The notes beneath the pieces were generated by a model that saw nothing but the letters and a program-made list of their open reading frames with translations, made no database searches and had not been told where the DNA came from. This document shows, one piece after another, positions 10,743 to 21,608 of a DNA stretch of 64,000 nt. This DNA is from Selaginella moellendorffii. Its lineage: Eukaryota; Streptophyta; Lycopodiopsida; Selaginellales; Selaginellaceae. A program made the translations under genes and the position numbers. Within the stretch, counting starts at the first letter, position 1; the number at the start of each line of letters is the position of its first letter. The stretch is taken from positions 1,263,318-1,327,317 of the forward strand of contig NW_003314306.1 of assembly GCF_000143415.4 (NCBI RefSeq), in the 5' to 3' direction.

Positions 10743-12560
10743 ATGGCTGCCGAATCCAGTCCCAGCTACATTGTCACGGGTGAGCCGATGATCGACGAGC
10801 CTCCCGATGGCTCCACCGCGCTTCCAGCGCCGCTGGAATCCAGCGCCGCCATCGGCATCGACCTGGGCACCTCGAGCTCCGCGGTGGCGGTGTGGAGGAA
10901 TGGGAGAGTGGAGGTCTTCCAGTGCCCGGAGGATCGCAAGAGCTTGCCCGCCTACGTGCTCTTCAGCGACACGCCCACCGGGATCAACAAGGTCGGCGGC
11001 GGCGCGAGCGAGGACGAGCTCTGGTCTGGGCGCGCGATCTTTGGCGCCAAGAAACTGGTGGGTAGAACCGACACCGATCCGATCGTCCAGAGCTGCCGCG
11101 AGAAGTACCCATTCCTGATCGAGAGCCTGGGGATCGGACTCAAGCCCTTCCTTGGCGCTCGCGGCAGTAACAACATCTGGAGATCCACCACCCCGGAGGA
11201 GATCCTCGCGTTGCAGCTCATGGAGCTCCGCGCCATCGCCGAGTTCCACCTTGGGAGGATCGTCCGCTCGGCCGTGGTGACCGTCCCGGTTTGCTTCTCG
11301 CGCTTCCAGCTCATGACGATCGAGCGGGCGTGCGTCATGGCGGGGCTCCAAGTTGCTCGGCTTATGCCCGAGCCCACCGCCGCCGGCCTCGTCTACGCCC
11401 AGATGATCCAGCAGCAGGGAATCTCAGCTCCAGTCTCGGCCAGCGCCGCCGAGAAGCTCGCGCTGATCTTCAACATGGGCGCTGGCTACTGCGACGTCGC
11501 CATCACCGCCACCGCCGGGGGAGTCTCGCAGATCCGGGGCCTCGCTGGGGAGGCGTTTGGAGGCGAGGAGCTCCTCCAGAACTTGGTCAGCTATCTCGTC
11601 TCCGAGATGATCCCGCAGCTCGGGCACAGCCCCGCCAAGGCGGCGTTGGCGATCGCTACTGGGCGATTGAGATTCGCGGCGGAGAGAGCCATGCACGCGC
11701 TGTCGATCGAGCCGGACGCGCTGGTGGAGATGGAGCTTGGCAACGGGCAGATCTTCTCCAGGAGCGTGACGAGGGAGGTGTTTGAGGATCTCAACGCCGG
11801 AGTATTTGCCCGGTGCTCGAGCCTGGTGGTCGGGTGCCTGAGAGACGCGGACGTGGAGCCGGTGGCTATCTCCGACGTGATCGCGGTCGGGGGAGCTTCC
11901 AGCGTCCCCGGCGTCAAGGAGGCGCTGGAGAAGATCTTCGGCGCCAGGAAGATGGAGGCGCTGCTGCACAACCAGATCCAGAGCTCGGGGATCGACACGT
12001 CCGAGGCGGCAGCGCGCGGGGCGGCGCTGGAGGGCGCGATCATGTCTGGGGTGACGGACCCGAACGGGAGCTTGGATCTGCTCACCATCCAGGCTATGGC
12101 GTCCAGCGTGGGAGTGGCACTCTTGGGCGGTGAGTTCCAGCCCATCCTCCACAAGAACTCGATGATCCCGGCCCGGAGGGACGTGGTGGTGACGACCAGC
12201 CGCGACAACCAGCGGGACGCACTGATCGTGGTGTACGAGGGCGAGAGCAAGAACGCGAGGAGCAACCATTTGCTCGGGTTCTTCAAGCTCGCGGGGCTAC
12301 CAGCGGCGCCCAAGGGCGTGCCGCTCATCACTGTGTGCGTGGACGTGGACGCGTCCAATGTGCTGAGGGTGATGGCGGGAGCTTGCCTTCCCAAGGATTG
12401 TGGCGGCGATGGTAGCGGCGGAGTGGCGGCGCTCGAGCTCCGGGAAGTGAGGATGCCAACCGTGGACGACGGGCATGACTGGTGCGTGGAAGCTCTCTGG
12501 AACAAGCACGGGGATAGCATGGACGTGGTTCTCCTCCAGCAACCAGTGCCTATGAGTTGA
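10743..12560 (+). CDS. HSP70-8 type divergent Hsp70 (HSP70T-2 family)
   Basis: A single-exon protein of 605 aa. The N-terminal ATPase domain begins with the phosphate loop IGIDLGTSSSAVAVW (residues about 37-51). It contains the second actin-fold motif LMPEPTAAGLVYA and the adenosine motif VIAVGGASSVPGVKEAL. The stretches FNMGAGYCDVAITATAGGVS and VRMPTVDDGHDWC match my memory of the plant Hsp70-8/70T-2 family rather than canonical cytosolic Hsp70. The C-terminus is short and lacks an EEVD tail, so TPR co-chaperone docking is unlikely. The protein is probably cytosolic. The start is the first ATG after the divergent promoter and gives an N-terminal extension typical of this clade. GC content is high, as in neighbouring genes. 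Confidence 0.93.
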   Translation: MAAESSPSYIVTGEPMIDEPPDGSTALPAPLESSAAIGIDLGTSSSAVAVWRNGRVEVFQCPEDRKSLPAYVLFSDTPTGINKVGGGASEDELWSGRAIFGAKKLVGRTDTDPIVQSCREKYPFLIESLGIGLKPFLGARGSNNIWRSTTPEEILALQLMELRAIAEFHLGRIVRSAVVTVPVCFSRFQLMTIERACVMAGLQVARLMPEPTAAGLVYAQMIQQQGISAPVSASAAEKLALIFNMGAGYCDVAITATAGGVSQIRGLAGEAFGGEELLQNLVSYLVSEMIPQLGHSPAKAALAIATGRLRFAAERAMHALSIEPDALVEMELGNGQIFSRSVTREVFEDLNAGVFARCSSLVVGCLRDADVEPVAISDVIAVGGASSVPGVKEALEKIFGARKMEALLHNQIQSSGIDTSEAAARGAALEGAIMSGVTDPNGSLDLLTIQAMASSVGVALLGGEFQPILHKNSMIPARRDVVVTTSRDNQRDALIVVYEGESKNARSNHLLGFFKLAGLPAAPKGVPLITVCVDVDASNVLRVMAGACLPKDCGGDGSGGVAALELREVRMPTVDDGHDWCVEALWNKHGDSMDVVLLQQPVPMS

Positions 12561-12719
12561 AAAAAGGTGGTTGTATTTAGGGTTAGGGCAAAGAAAATGT
12601 ATGACACGTGTTTGGAGATTACAGTGGCCACGAGCATTACTCGGATGCTTGCCACGTGTGTGGACAGGAGTGTTCTTGAGCTTTTGATTCAAATTTTCTT
12701 AGAGCCCGCTAGGGCGGCT

Positions 12720-15066
12720 ATGGTGGTTTCTAGCTGCTGCTTCAAGAGAGGGGGAACGCTTCTTCCCAGCTCGGATTTCTCGACTTTCTACGCAATTGGT
12801 GTGGGATTTCGTGATTCGAGGCTCTCGGCGGCAGCTCCTAAGGTGTCGAGGAGATTGGTGGCGACGAGAGGTAGATATCGTAGAATGTAGGTCAGGGAAT
12901 TGCTGAGCGTGGCTCTGTTGGATTGCGCAGCGATGGCGGATGCGGTGGAGAGCATGATTCAGAGGTATAGCTCGGCGGGATCGAGCAGGAATGGCAAGGG
13001 CGTGTCGATAATGTGGTTTAGGAACGATCTGAGGATCGTGGATAATGAGGCGCTCTTCAAGGCTTGGGCGTCTTCTTCGTCCGTGCTTCCGGTGTATTGT
13101 GTTGATCCGAGGCACTTTGGGACGACTCACTATTTTAAATTTCCAAAGACTGGAGGTAAGCTTGTGATTTCTTTTTACTTGGAGCTTTACTGATTTTCAA
13201 ACGTGATATAGAACTGCGCGCACAGTTTCTTCTAGAAAGTCTGGTGGATTTGAAGAAAAACTTGAAGAAGAGGGGGTTGGACCTGGTAATTCGCTCTGGA
13301 AATCCAGAGTTTATACTACCTTCGCTAGTGGAGGCTGTAGGAGCTGATACCGTAAGTAAGTTTTACTCACTCTTTTTCTTTTGTTTGTGTTTCGTACTTA
13401 TACCTTGCTGGTTTGCAGATTTATGCACAAGAAGAAACGTGTAGCGAAGAACTACAAGTGGAAAAAGCTGTTAAGAAGTCAATTGGCACGAAAGCAAAGC
13501 TTGAACTCGTATGGGGCACAACCATGTATCATTTGAATGATCTGCCCTTCACTACTGCCAGGTTACCGGATGTTTACACACAGTTTCGCAAGGTAAGAAG
13601 TTGGCCTTCTTCGGTATGAATTGACTTTTATCGTCAGGCAGTTGAAAGCTCGTCCCGAGTAAGGCCTTGCCTGAAATTGCCCCAAACACTTGGTCCTCTT
13701 CCAGATAGCCTTGGAGAAAAAGTTGGGGACCTTGATAAAGTTCCAAACCTTAGCCACTTAGGATTGAGACCGCGAGAACAGGTGTGAAGCTCTATGTTTT
13801 ACCAAGGCCTGACACGATTTGATGTAATCAGAGCTCACTTGCGGCAATGCAATTTGCCGGTGGGGAAACAGCAGCCATTCAGAGGCTCTGTGAATACTTC
13901 TGGACTAAGGTATCAATGTCATCTTTACTGTTTCGAATAAATATATCTTACACTGTTTTGTGCACTAGAACTGCTTACGTAACTACAAAGAGACGAGAAA
14001 TGGGATGCTAGGTGCTGATTATTCAACAAAGTTTTCCCCTTGGCTGGCTTCGGGCAGCATATCACCTCGCTTTATCCACGAAGAGGCAAGTATTAAGTTT
14101 TCAGGATGCTTGTGTCAAATTCTCTGGCTTTCAGGTGAAAAGATACGAGAAAGAACGAACAGCAAACAACTCGACATACTGGTACTCAGCATTATCTATA
14201 ATTGTTTCTAGCATCTTCTTTGGCAGGGTTCTGTTTGAGCTGATTTGGAGAGATTATTTTCGCTTTCTGTCAATGAAATATGGGAATTCTATATTTCATC
14301 TAGGTAAAGGCCTGTCTCACAATAGCAGAGACCAGTTTTAACATTACTTTATCCTCAGAAGGACCTCGTAAAGTGAGAACGAAATCCTGGAGCCAGGACA
14401 AAACGCTTTTTGAAGCCTGGCGTACAGGAACCACGGGGTATAAACGAGTGAACAAACGAGTGAATTTACTAATGAATCAAATGGACAGGTACCCTCTGAT
14501 TGATGCAAACATGAAGGAGCTGTATGCTACAGGTTTTATGTCGAATCGTGGTCGTCAGGTTTGGAAAACAAAAGAACGTAATTTCCTTAAGGAGTCTAAC
14601 AAATCAACTTTCCAGATTGTTTGCTCGTTTTTGGTCCGTGATATGGGGATTGACTGGCGCATGGGAGCCGAGTGGTTTGAATCCTGTCTGCTGGATTACG
14701 ATCCATGCTCTAACTATGGAAACTGGACGTATGGAGCTGGTAACTACATTTTTACGTTCAAGTTTAAGAAGCTTGACACGCCGAGTTTTTGCTGCAGGGG
14801 TTGGGAATGATCCACGAGAAGATCGCTACTTCAGCATTCCCAAACAGGTATTCACTCTTTCAATTTACATCCTCAAAAACAATGGAAAACAGGCTCAAAC
14901 TTATGATCCCGATGGGAGCTATGTTTCTCACTGGATTCCTCAACTCCAAGAACTTCCCACTGATGCACGCCACTTTCCCAAGGTGGGCTACTTGAAAAAA
15001 ATTGTCCCACTCAGATTTTCCAACCCGGGACGAACCTCTAAAACCTCTGCGAACTTCAGGAAGTGA
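12720..15066 (+). CDS. cryptochrome DASH (CRY-DASH), organelle-targeted
   Basis: A photolyase/cryptochrome flavoprotein. CRY-DASH enzymes bind FAD and a folate antenna and repair CPD lesions mainly in single-stranded DNA. Fourteen exons fit in phase for 549 aa: 12720-12870, 12931-13155, 13212-13351, 13419-13592, 13638-13781, 13832-13909, 13969-14085, 14135-14181, 14227-14303, 14359-14437, 14489-14558, 14616-14739, 14798-14847 and 14893-15066. The photolyase domain starts at [12 protein letters not shown]. The FAD region includes [46 protein letters not shown] and [10 protein letters not shown], all typical of CRY-DASH. Exon 1 adds about 50 Ser/Arg-rich residues ([12 protein letters not shown]...) that look like a plastid/mitochondrial leader, joined by a 60-nt intron. 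Starting at 12,933 would remove it. Intron 7 uses a GC donor. Confidence 0.93.
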
Positions 15067-15129
15067 GAAAAGAGAAAATGTGCTTTCTGTGTAATAGTAT
15101 ACTAATATGGTTTCAATTAAAACGGAACG

Positions 15130-15201
15130 GGGGCATTCCGAGAATTGAACTCGGGACCTCTCGCACCCTAAGCGAGAATCATACCACTAGACCAAATGCC
15201 C
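15130..15201 (-). tRNA. tRNA-Pro (anticodon AGG)
   Basis: A cloverleaf read on the minus strand. The acceptor stem is GGGCATT/AATGCCC with discriminator C. The anticodon stem is CTCGC/GCGAG with loop TTAGGGT (anticodon AGG), and the T-arm contains GAGTTCAATTC. All stems pair. It lies between the CRY-DASH and LRR genes. A decayed copy lies at 54,847 and a 17-nt piece at 25,341. Confidence 0.93.
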
Positions 15202-15282
15202 ATTACGTGTAGAATGAATTAACAGGGATTAAGATTTTTCGTTAAGAGGTCGCATTGAATTATAGGGCTTTTGAGTGTGACA

Positions 15283-16861
15283 ATGGAAGGGGAGCTGCGA
15301 GTGAGCGTCAGGCATGGGCAGCAAACTCTCGACATTTCACTACCATCGTCGGCGCGAGTGAGCGATCTTATGGAGCGGCTCCAAGCTCTGACCAATGTGC
15401 TGCCTCGCGGACAGAAGCTCATCCACAAAGGTATACTTCGATTCTCTCGTTCTTTTTGTGCTTCAATTTTGCGCACATTGTTTTATTCCAGGGAAGATCT
15501 TGACTCCAGACATGACGCTCGCCAGCGGCTCCAAGATTATGATGATGGCCACGCAAGGAACACATCAAGGGGTAAAAATGCCTTCCTTTCGGACTCTTTG
15601 TTCTTTGTTCTTTGCTAAAATTTTCTACACAGTCAGCTCCTGAGATGAAGAAGCCTAGCGTTTTGCTCAAGTCGAAGCCAGCGGAGAAACCGGCCACAAA
15701 GATCAAACCACCCGAAAGAGTTGAAGTTTGGAAATCGACTGGGTATGTCTCATTACGAGACACTGAAGTGCTGGTATGTTCTCTCTATCTTTGATTTGGT
15801 TCTAGCAAAGTTCCACAGGAAATTCCAGCCACTGTGTGGGCTCTCGGCCAGTCGATAATAATTTTGGACTTGACGAGCACAATGCTAAGAAAGGTGCCGG
15901 CCGAACTTTCATGTTTGTCAAAACTAAAGGTGAGTTTTAAATTTTCCGGTTCCTTTTTTCCTTGAAATTTTTTTCTTTTTTTGCTGTGGGTGTAGAGACT
16001 GTCTTTGTCGGGTAACAGCCTCGATGATACTAGCATTCACTGGAAAAGCTTGTGCTCACTACAGAGCCTTGAGCTTCTTGAACTCACGGCCAACTGGTAC
16101 GAGCAGCTCCTTCAGTGATTTCATTTTGTTTTTCACTGGTTCTTGTGCAGCTTGACCAGCTTGCCTTGTGAGATCCAAGGGCTTTCATCTCTCAGGCTGC
16201 TAAACGTTTCCAGGAACAAACTCACAACGCTGCCAGACGATATCGGCATGCTGTCTCGATTGGAAAGGCTCAACTTGAGCAACAACAGGTGCGTTGGAAA
16301 CGCATGGACTGACAGTAACAACGCTTTGCTACTTTGTTGCTTGCAGCCTACGTGAAATTCCATCATCTATTGGACACTGCTCTGCTCTTACGAATGTCTG
16401 CATTTCCTTTTATGCCTTTTCTCTCTGGATAACTTATGACAGGAAACAGATAAATCTCTCTTCCAATTTCCTGACTCTTGTACCACCATCGATTGGCGAG
16501 TTACGAAAACTCAAGGTAGATTCAAGTCTCGGGCCAAGGAAATCTCACTTGAATTATTTCAGTCCTTACTCCTTGCAAACAACGCTCTGAAGGAGTTTCC
16601 AGCGAGCATTCTCAAGGGGTGTGGTGAACTCAACTCGCTTGATTTGCACGGGAATCCCATCACTATCGAAGCTCTGAGAGAAGTATACTTGATTTTTTTT
16701 CTTGAATGCTTACATTGCAAACCGCAACTCAGATTGATGGCTGGGAGGAGTTTGATGCGAGAAGGAAGGCGAAGTATGACAAACAGATGGTGTTTCAAGT
16801 AATGGGGCCATCGGATGGATTTGACGAGGGCGCTGACACTCAGGAAACACGGCACTGGTGA
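15283..16861 (+). CDS. ubiquitin-like plus leucine-rich repeat protein
   Basis: Ten exons fit in phase for 354 aa: 15283-15430, 15492-15571, 15633-15742, 15806-15929, 15996-16096, 16151-16288, 16347-16395, 16450-16515, 16563-16682 and 16733-16861. The N-terminal 75 residues form a ubiquitin-like fold (start MEGELRVSVRHG, then LPRGQKLIHKGKIL). A Lys/Pro linker follows, then seven to eight LRRs, such as LPDDIGMLSRLERLNLSNN and INLSSNFLTLVPPSIGEL. The C-terminus has a short capping sequence (WEEFDARRKAKYDKQ). This layout matches the plant 'LRR and ubiquitin-like domain' family (At2g30105 type, from memory). Its function is unknown; a scaffold role is a guess. The gene converges on WDR12, with 185 bp between stop codons. 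Confidence 0.9.
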
Positions 16862-17046
16862 AACGATCCGGACAAACGAAGCACTCGTGAGCGAAATGGT
16901 TCCTGATCTTATTCTCTCACCTGGAGGAACTAACAAGCATTCTAAACTTGACTTCCAAAACTTCTCGAGGTATACTTCGAAGTCACCGGTGATCGAATGA
17001 ATTGAGATGACACGCTTACTCTCTGTGCTCGCAGGAGAGTGTTCTC

Positions 17047-19092
17047 TCATAGCCATTCGATCGGTGTGTATTTGAATAGCTTAAACTCGCAATCGGCGCC
17101 ACCACTGACTACTGTGTCCTCCCGCCACCAATCCGTACAAAGGACCTACAACAAAACGAGAATGTAAATTGTTTGAGCACTTGCTCGCAACAAACGAACC
17201 TTGTCTTTGTGCGCCTCTACAGTTTGAAGCGGAACTTTACTTCTTATGTCCCACATCTTGACAGTGCCATCGTAGGACGAGGTTAATAGATGCTTGGGCG
17301 ACTGGCGATGCCTGTTGAGAGATATGTTGGTTATTTTCTAACACGATCTATGAGATCTTTAGTTACCATTTACAAGAACTGATCCACGATGTGTGGGACG
17401 TCAACTGCAAAACCGGTACCACCGTACCTGTTTAAACTGCTGATTAGTGACGAAGAGCTATGCATGCTTTACCTGGCATTCGAGTGTCCCAAATACGAAG
17501 CACCGGGTCTGCGCCACCAGTAGCTACGAGCAACGATCCTTCACCTCCGACGCTCAGGCAGTGTAAGGCTTTGCTGCACGTCTGACCAAAACTTGTCAGT
17601 CTGATTGAATCGGGGGAAACAAAAGAAGGAAAGAAATTTACCATTGTCAGTGTGTTGATGCTTGTTTCAACGTCCCATTGCCTGAAAGAATGATCCCAAG
17701 ACGCAGAGAATATGTATCTGTCCTCGGGCCATTCTAGTGCCGCGACACACTGAGTGTGTTCTTTGTGAGTAGTAAAGGCTGTCACCTGCAAAAACGGAAG
17801 TGCTCTCATTTCCAAATTATGAACGAATGCTCACCTGCGCAATCGATTGCTTTGCTCCATCTAGTTTCCGCTTCTTGAGTGCCTGTTCGTCTTCGTTGTC
17901 TTCATCTTCCGAGTCGATCTTCCATAGCTTGATTGTCGAATCCCATGAGCCTGAGCAAACCTGTGGTGGTTTGAGTGTTTCCATATACAAAAGGTGACAC
18001 ACACCTGGGTGTTGGAGGGGTTTGCAGCAACACATTGCACCGATGCAGCATGGCCTTTAAAAATCCTGACTGAACTTAGAGTGCTTGAAGATGGTTTTAA
18101 AGGTACCTACATTCGAACCAACGAGTTATTTCTAACAATGATCGAAACACGATCAAAACTACCAACCTTCCAAAGCCGTAAGGTTTTATCTTTAGAAGAA
18201 GTAATAACATCGAGATCAGTATCATTCGACGAACCTGAGAAACCAAACGAAACAGGTCAATCCGCAAAATTATTTGCTTCAAGAATACCAGCTACAGCAA
18301 TGGACGTGATCGCATCACTGTGTCCCTTAAGAACTGAACCACAAGTCCCATCCGGAAACCAGGCTCTGCATGAAAGAACGACAATTCAGATGAAGAAAAT
18401 AATAAGTAAAGCTATCCAGACCTGGCAAATGAGTCGTAAGACCCGGAAAGAATCAAACTGCCAAAACGCTCTAGTTAGAAACAAAGCCTTGCAACAAATA
18501 CATTGGCTCATATCAAGTGCTAATGTCACGCACTGAATCACCCAGCAAAAAACCATTCGCGGCGTCTCTGCGTGGCCTTCCTCTAGTAATCATCGCCAAT
18601 GGAAAAACAAAAACTCTAGACGCGCTAAGCCTACCTGGGATTCACACCATTCACAGCACTAACCCAATCCTTCTCGGGCTGCGAAGATTGGAGCTCCGGC
18701 GGTCCAACTGCTAGAATGTACTCAAGAACAAGAATGCTCTCCTGAAAAATGAAAAACCACAAGCTAAAACCAAAGAAGAAAAAGAAGATTTTTAAACACT
18801 TACAGCCGAAAGATTCTTTGACAAGTAGAGTTGCTCGAGAGTGGTGCGAATGAGCTCTCCATCGAAGAGGAAATCGAAGGGCCGAGGGCCATCTGCGAGG
18901 AAAGAAGGAGAATCACACTCTAGATCTCGGGAAAATCCCAGCCAGACCTAGCGCGAGGAGCGTGTTGATGATCTGCGAGAGGCCGTAGCGATTGAGATGC
19001 ACGGGTAGCGAGAATGCGGTGGCTTCCACGCGAAGATCGCTCCCCAGCCGCGTCGTGAATCGCACCTGGACTTGGCGCTCCCCAGCATCCAT
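17047..19092 (-). CDS. ribosome biogenesis protein WDR12 (YTM1) homologue
   Basis: A nucleolar WD40 protein of the PeBoW complex (PES, BOP1, WDR12), needed for 60S subunit maturation. Thirteen exons fit in phase for 413 aa: 19092-18948, 18892-18804, 18741-18635, 18457-18422, 18365-18289, 18234-18163, 18069-18005, 17960-17835, 17785-17642, 17581-17473, 17427-17367, 17311-17200 and 17145-17047. The N-terminal NLE domain (VQVRFTTRLGSDLRV, then PFDFLFDGELIRTTLEQ) precedes about seven WD repeats, for example LSGSYDSFAR, TSSKDKTLRLWK, CSGSWDSTIKLWK, FSASWDHSFRQWD, ATGGADPVLRIWD and TSSYDGTVKMWD. An acidic/basic loop lies in mid-protein, as in plant homologues. The promoter carries a telo-box, typical of plant ribosome-biogenesis genes. 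Confidence 0.93.
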
Positions 19093-19133
19093 CGAAAACA
19101 AAACCCCTAAACCCTAGCTCAAGAACCCTAGAT
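19093..19133. promoter_or_regulatory. 41-bp divergent intergenic spacer with telo-box
   Basis: Only 41 bp separate the WDR12 start codon (minus) from the PPR start codon (plus). The spacer contains AAACCCTAG at 19,109-19,117 (telo-box) and a second AACCCTAG at 19,124-19,131. Telo-boxes are known in promoters and leaders of plant translation and ribosome genes. Part of each promoter must lie inside the opposite gene. Confidence 0.75.
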
Positions 19134-21608
19134 ATGGCGGCCCAGAGCGCCAAATTCCCGCGAGCGCGCGCGGCAAGAAGCGGGGAAATGGACAGCGCCG
19201 CTGCTACCGCTGCCTACATCCATCTCCTCCGCGCGTACGCAAACTCCAAGGATCTCCAGGCAGGCATCTTGATCCACGATCGCATCGTTTCCAGGGGCCT
19301 GGACAGAGATCCCACCATCGCCGATCACGTCGTCTACATGTACGTGAAATGCGGCAGCTTCGAGACCGCCAAGAGCGTCTTCCAGCGAATGCCGGACCCA
19401 GGGATCCTCTCCTGGAACCGGATCATCGCCGGCCACGCCCAGCGCCACGAATTGGAGGAGGCGATCGCGACATTCCAGAAATTGCTGCTCCAGGGCGTCA
19501 CTCCGGGCAGGATCACGTACGTCGCGGCCCTTGGAGCGTGCTGTGGATCGCGATTTCTTCCAGTGGGTAAGCAAATCCACTCCCAAATCGTTGCTGCTGG
19601 CTGGGATTCGAGCTTGATCGTGTCTACTGCGCTTATTGACATGTATGCCGCGTGTGGCAGCTTGCGAGGCGCGATTCGTGTGTTCCAAGGGATGAAGAGG
19701 AGAGATGTGGTGGCCTGGACAGCAATAGTAGCAGCATTTGCCCAGTATGGGCATTTGGAGAAGGCATTTCAGACGTATAGGGGGATGCTCCTGGAAGGTT
19801 TTCTTCCGGTTTTGGTCACTTTCCTAGCACTGCTCAACGCGCTAGCCGAGGAGAAGGACTGGGATCGAGGAAGATGGATTCATCGGCACATCACTGAGAT
19901 GAAGCTAGAGTCGCAGCTTTCCGTGGCGGCTGCTCTCATCACCATGTTTGGGAAGTGTGGCGACTTGAAGAAGGCTCGCAGAGTTTTCAGGAGGATCCAT
20001 CAGCCGGACTTGGAAGTATACAACGCGCTCCTCGCGGCTCACACGGAGAATGGCGAGTTTTGGAACGCACTGCTGCTGTTTAGGAGGATGCAAGAGGATG
20101 GTGTTGCTCCGGATCGAGAAACTGTTCTCGCGGCGCTTGGGGCTTGCATCCGGCCGGTGGATCTCGAGCACGGCAAGGGGATTCACGTAAGTGTCATCAA
20201 CCATGATCTCGAGAAGGATATTGATGTTGCTAACGCTCTCATTTACATGTACAGCAAGTGTGGGAGCTTGGAGGACGCCGAATGGATGTTTCAAAGGGTG
20301 GAGCGGCCGAGCATGGTCTCGTGGAGGACTTTGCTAGCCGCGTACGTGAAGCACGGGCGGAATGAAGAAGCTTTAAGCTCCTTTCGAAAGATGCTCCTGG
20401 AAGGAATCTCTCCTGGGAGAAGCGCTTGCGTGAGTGCTCTACGCGCCTGTGGACGTTTGGGGCTGCCAGGACAAGGAAGACACATCCATCTTATAGTCCA
20501 AGAGCTGGGCCTGGAATCGCACAACAGGGTAGTTTACGCGGTGGTGGAGATGTATGGGAAGTGCAAGTGTTTAGAGGATGCTCGGAGGGTCTTCGAGAAG
20601 ATAGAGCAGCCGAATCTGTCCTCCTGGAACAGCATCGTTGCAGCATACCTAGAGTGCGGCTGCATGGAGGAGGCACTCGGCCAGTTTCGACGAATGCAGC
20701 TCGAGGGCGTGAAACTCAACAGGAGAAGTTCGGCTTTGCTCGTCAACGCCAGCACAGCTTGCTCGAGTTTGAGAGAGTTGGAAGAGATTCATGGCTATAC
20801 AGTTGAGATGGGAGCTGACTCGAGCTCGGCCGTGGGAAATGCGCTTCTAGCGGCTTACTGCCGGTTGAGTGGAGAGCTGGAAGACGCGGAGAGAGTCCTG
20901 GAGAAGATGGATCACAACCGAGACAAGGAGGCTTGGAACTCGGTATTTGCCTTGTGTGGAGGGAAGAACGACGTCACAGACAGCAACAGGATTGGAAGGA
21001 TCTCCAACAACGTTTGTTCGATCAGGAAAGTCGGAAGACTGTTTAGGCGAATGCTGCTCGATGGCGTGAAGCCGGACAAGACCACCTTCACCCTGGTTCT
21101 CAACGCGTGCATGGAAGCGCAAGAAGCTCCTGTTTCAGCAGACCAGGTTGCCTTTATCCATTCCTTCATCGTCGAATGCGAGCTGGAAACCGATGCCACC
21201 ATCGCCGTGTTCCTGCTGAGCGCCTACGGCCGCTGCAAAGCTCTGCAAGAGGCCTATGCTGTCTTTAGCAAAAGCCACCATCTTGGAGTCGCGGTATGGA
21301 ACGCGATGATATCTGCTTTTGCCGAGAATGGCGTTCCAGAGAATGGCTTCCTCCTGTTCCAGAGGATGGCCCGAGAAGGAGTGATGCCAAACAGGTCGAC
21401 TTTCGCCGGAGTTCTCAACGCGATTGGCTCAGTTGGGGCGAGCGGCCTGGAACAGGGAAAGATTGTTCACAGTGAAGCCGTGCAGCTTGGAATTGAGCTC
21501 GATCCCATCGTCGCGACGGCACTGGTAAACATGTACCATGGATGCAATTGTGTGGACGCGGACGTTGTAGCGATTAAAAAATGGACCGTGGACAGAAATG
21601 ACTCCTAA
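19134..21608 (+). CDS. PLS-class pentatricopeptide repeat protein, intronless
   Basis: A single exon of 824 aa, made almost wholly of PPR units in P-L-S order. Examples are ADHVVYMYVKCGSFETAKSVF, DVVAWTAIVAAFAQYGHLEKA and VANALIYMYSKCGSLEDAEWMF. PPR proteins bind organelle RNA base by base. I see no clear E/E+ or DYW domain: the last unit ends soon after ATALVNMYHGC with a short, divergent tail. An editing deaminase activity is therefore not encoded here. The N-terminus (MAAQSAKFPRARAARSG) is Arg/Ala-rich and could be an organelle leader. Fragments of this gene are scattered at 23.7 kb, 25.1 kb and, inverted, 4.6 kb. Confidence 0.93.
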   Translation: MAAQSAKFPRARAARSGEMDSAAATAAYIHLLRAYANSKDLQAGILIHDRIVSRGLDRDPTIADHVVYMYVKCGSFETAKSVFQRMPDPGILSWNRIIAGHAQRHELEEAIATFQKLLLQGVTPGRITYVAALGACCGSRFLPVGKQIHSQIVAAGWDSSLIVSTALIDMYAACGSLRGAIRVFQGMKRRDVVAWTAIVAAFAQYGHLEKAFQTYRGMLLEGFLPVLVTFLALLNALAEEKDWDRGRWIHRHITEMKLESQLSVAAALITMFGKCGDLKKARRVFRRIHQPDLEVYNALLAAHTENGEFWNALLLFRRMQEDGVAPDRETVLAALGACIRPVDLEHGKGIHVSVINHDLEKDIDVANALIYMYSKCGSLEDAEWMFQRVERPSMVSWRTLLAAYVKHGRNEEALSSFRKMLLEGISPGRSACVSALRACGRLGLPGQGRHIHLIVQELGLESHNRVVYAVVEMYGKCKCLEDARRVFEKIEQPNLSSWNSIVAAYLECGCMEEALGQFRRMQLEGVKLNRRSSALLVNASTACSSLRELEEIHGYTVEMGADSSSAVGNALLAAYCRLSGELEDAERVLEKMDHNRDKEAWNSVFALCGGKNDVTDSNRIGRISNNVCSIRKVGRLFRRMLLDGVKPDKTTFTLVLNACMEAQEAPVSADQVAFIHSFIVECELETDATIAVFLLSAYGRCKALQEAYAVFSKSHHLGVAVWNAMISAFAENGVPENGFLLFQRMAREGVMPNRSTFAGVLNAIGSVGASGLEQGKIVHSEAVQLGIELDPIVATALVNMYHGCNCVDADVVAIKKWTVDRNDS

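Noticed and set aside
11424-12269. Long minus-strand open frames opposite HSP70-8
   Set aside because: They are by-products of high GC3 in the HSP70-8 coding sequence; no domain is visible.
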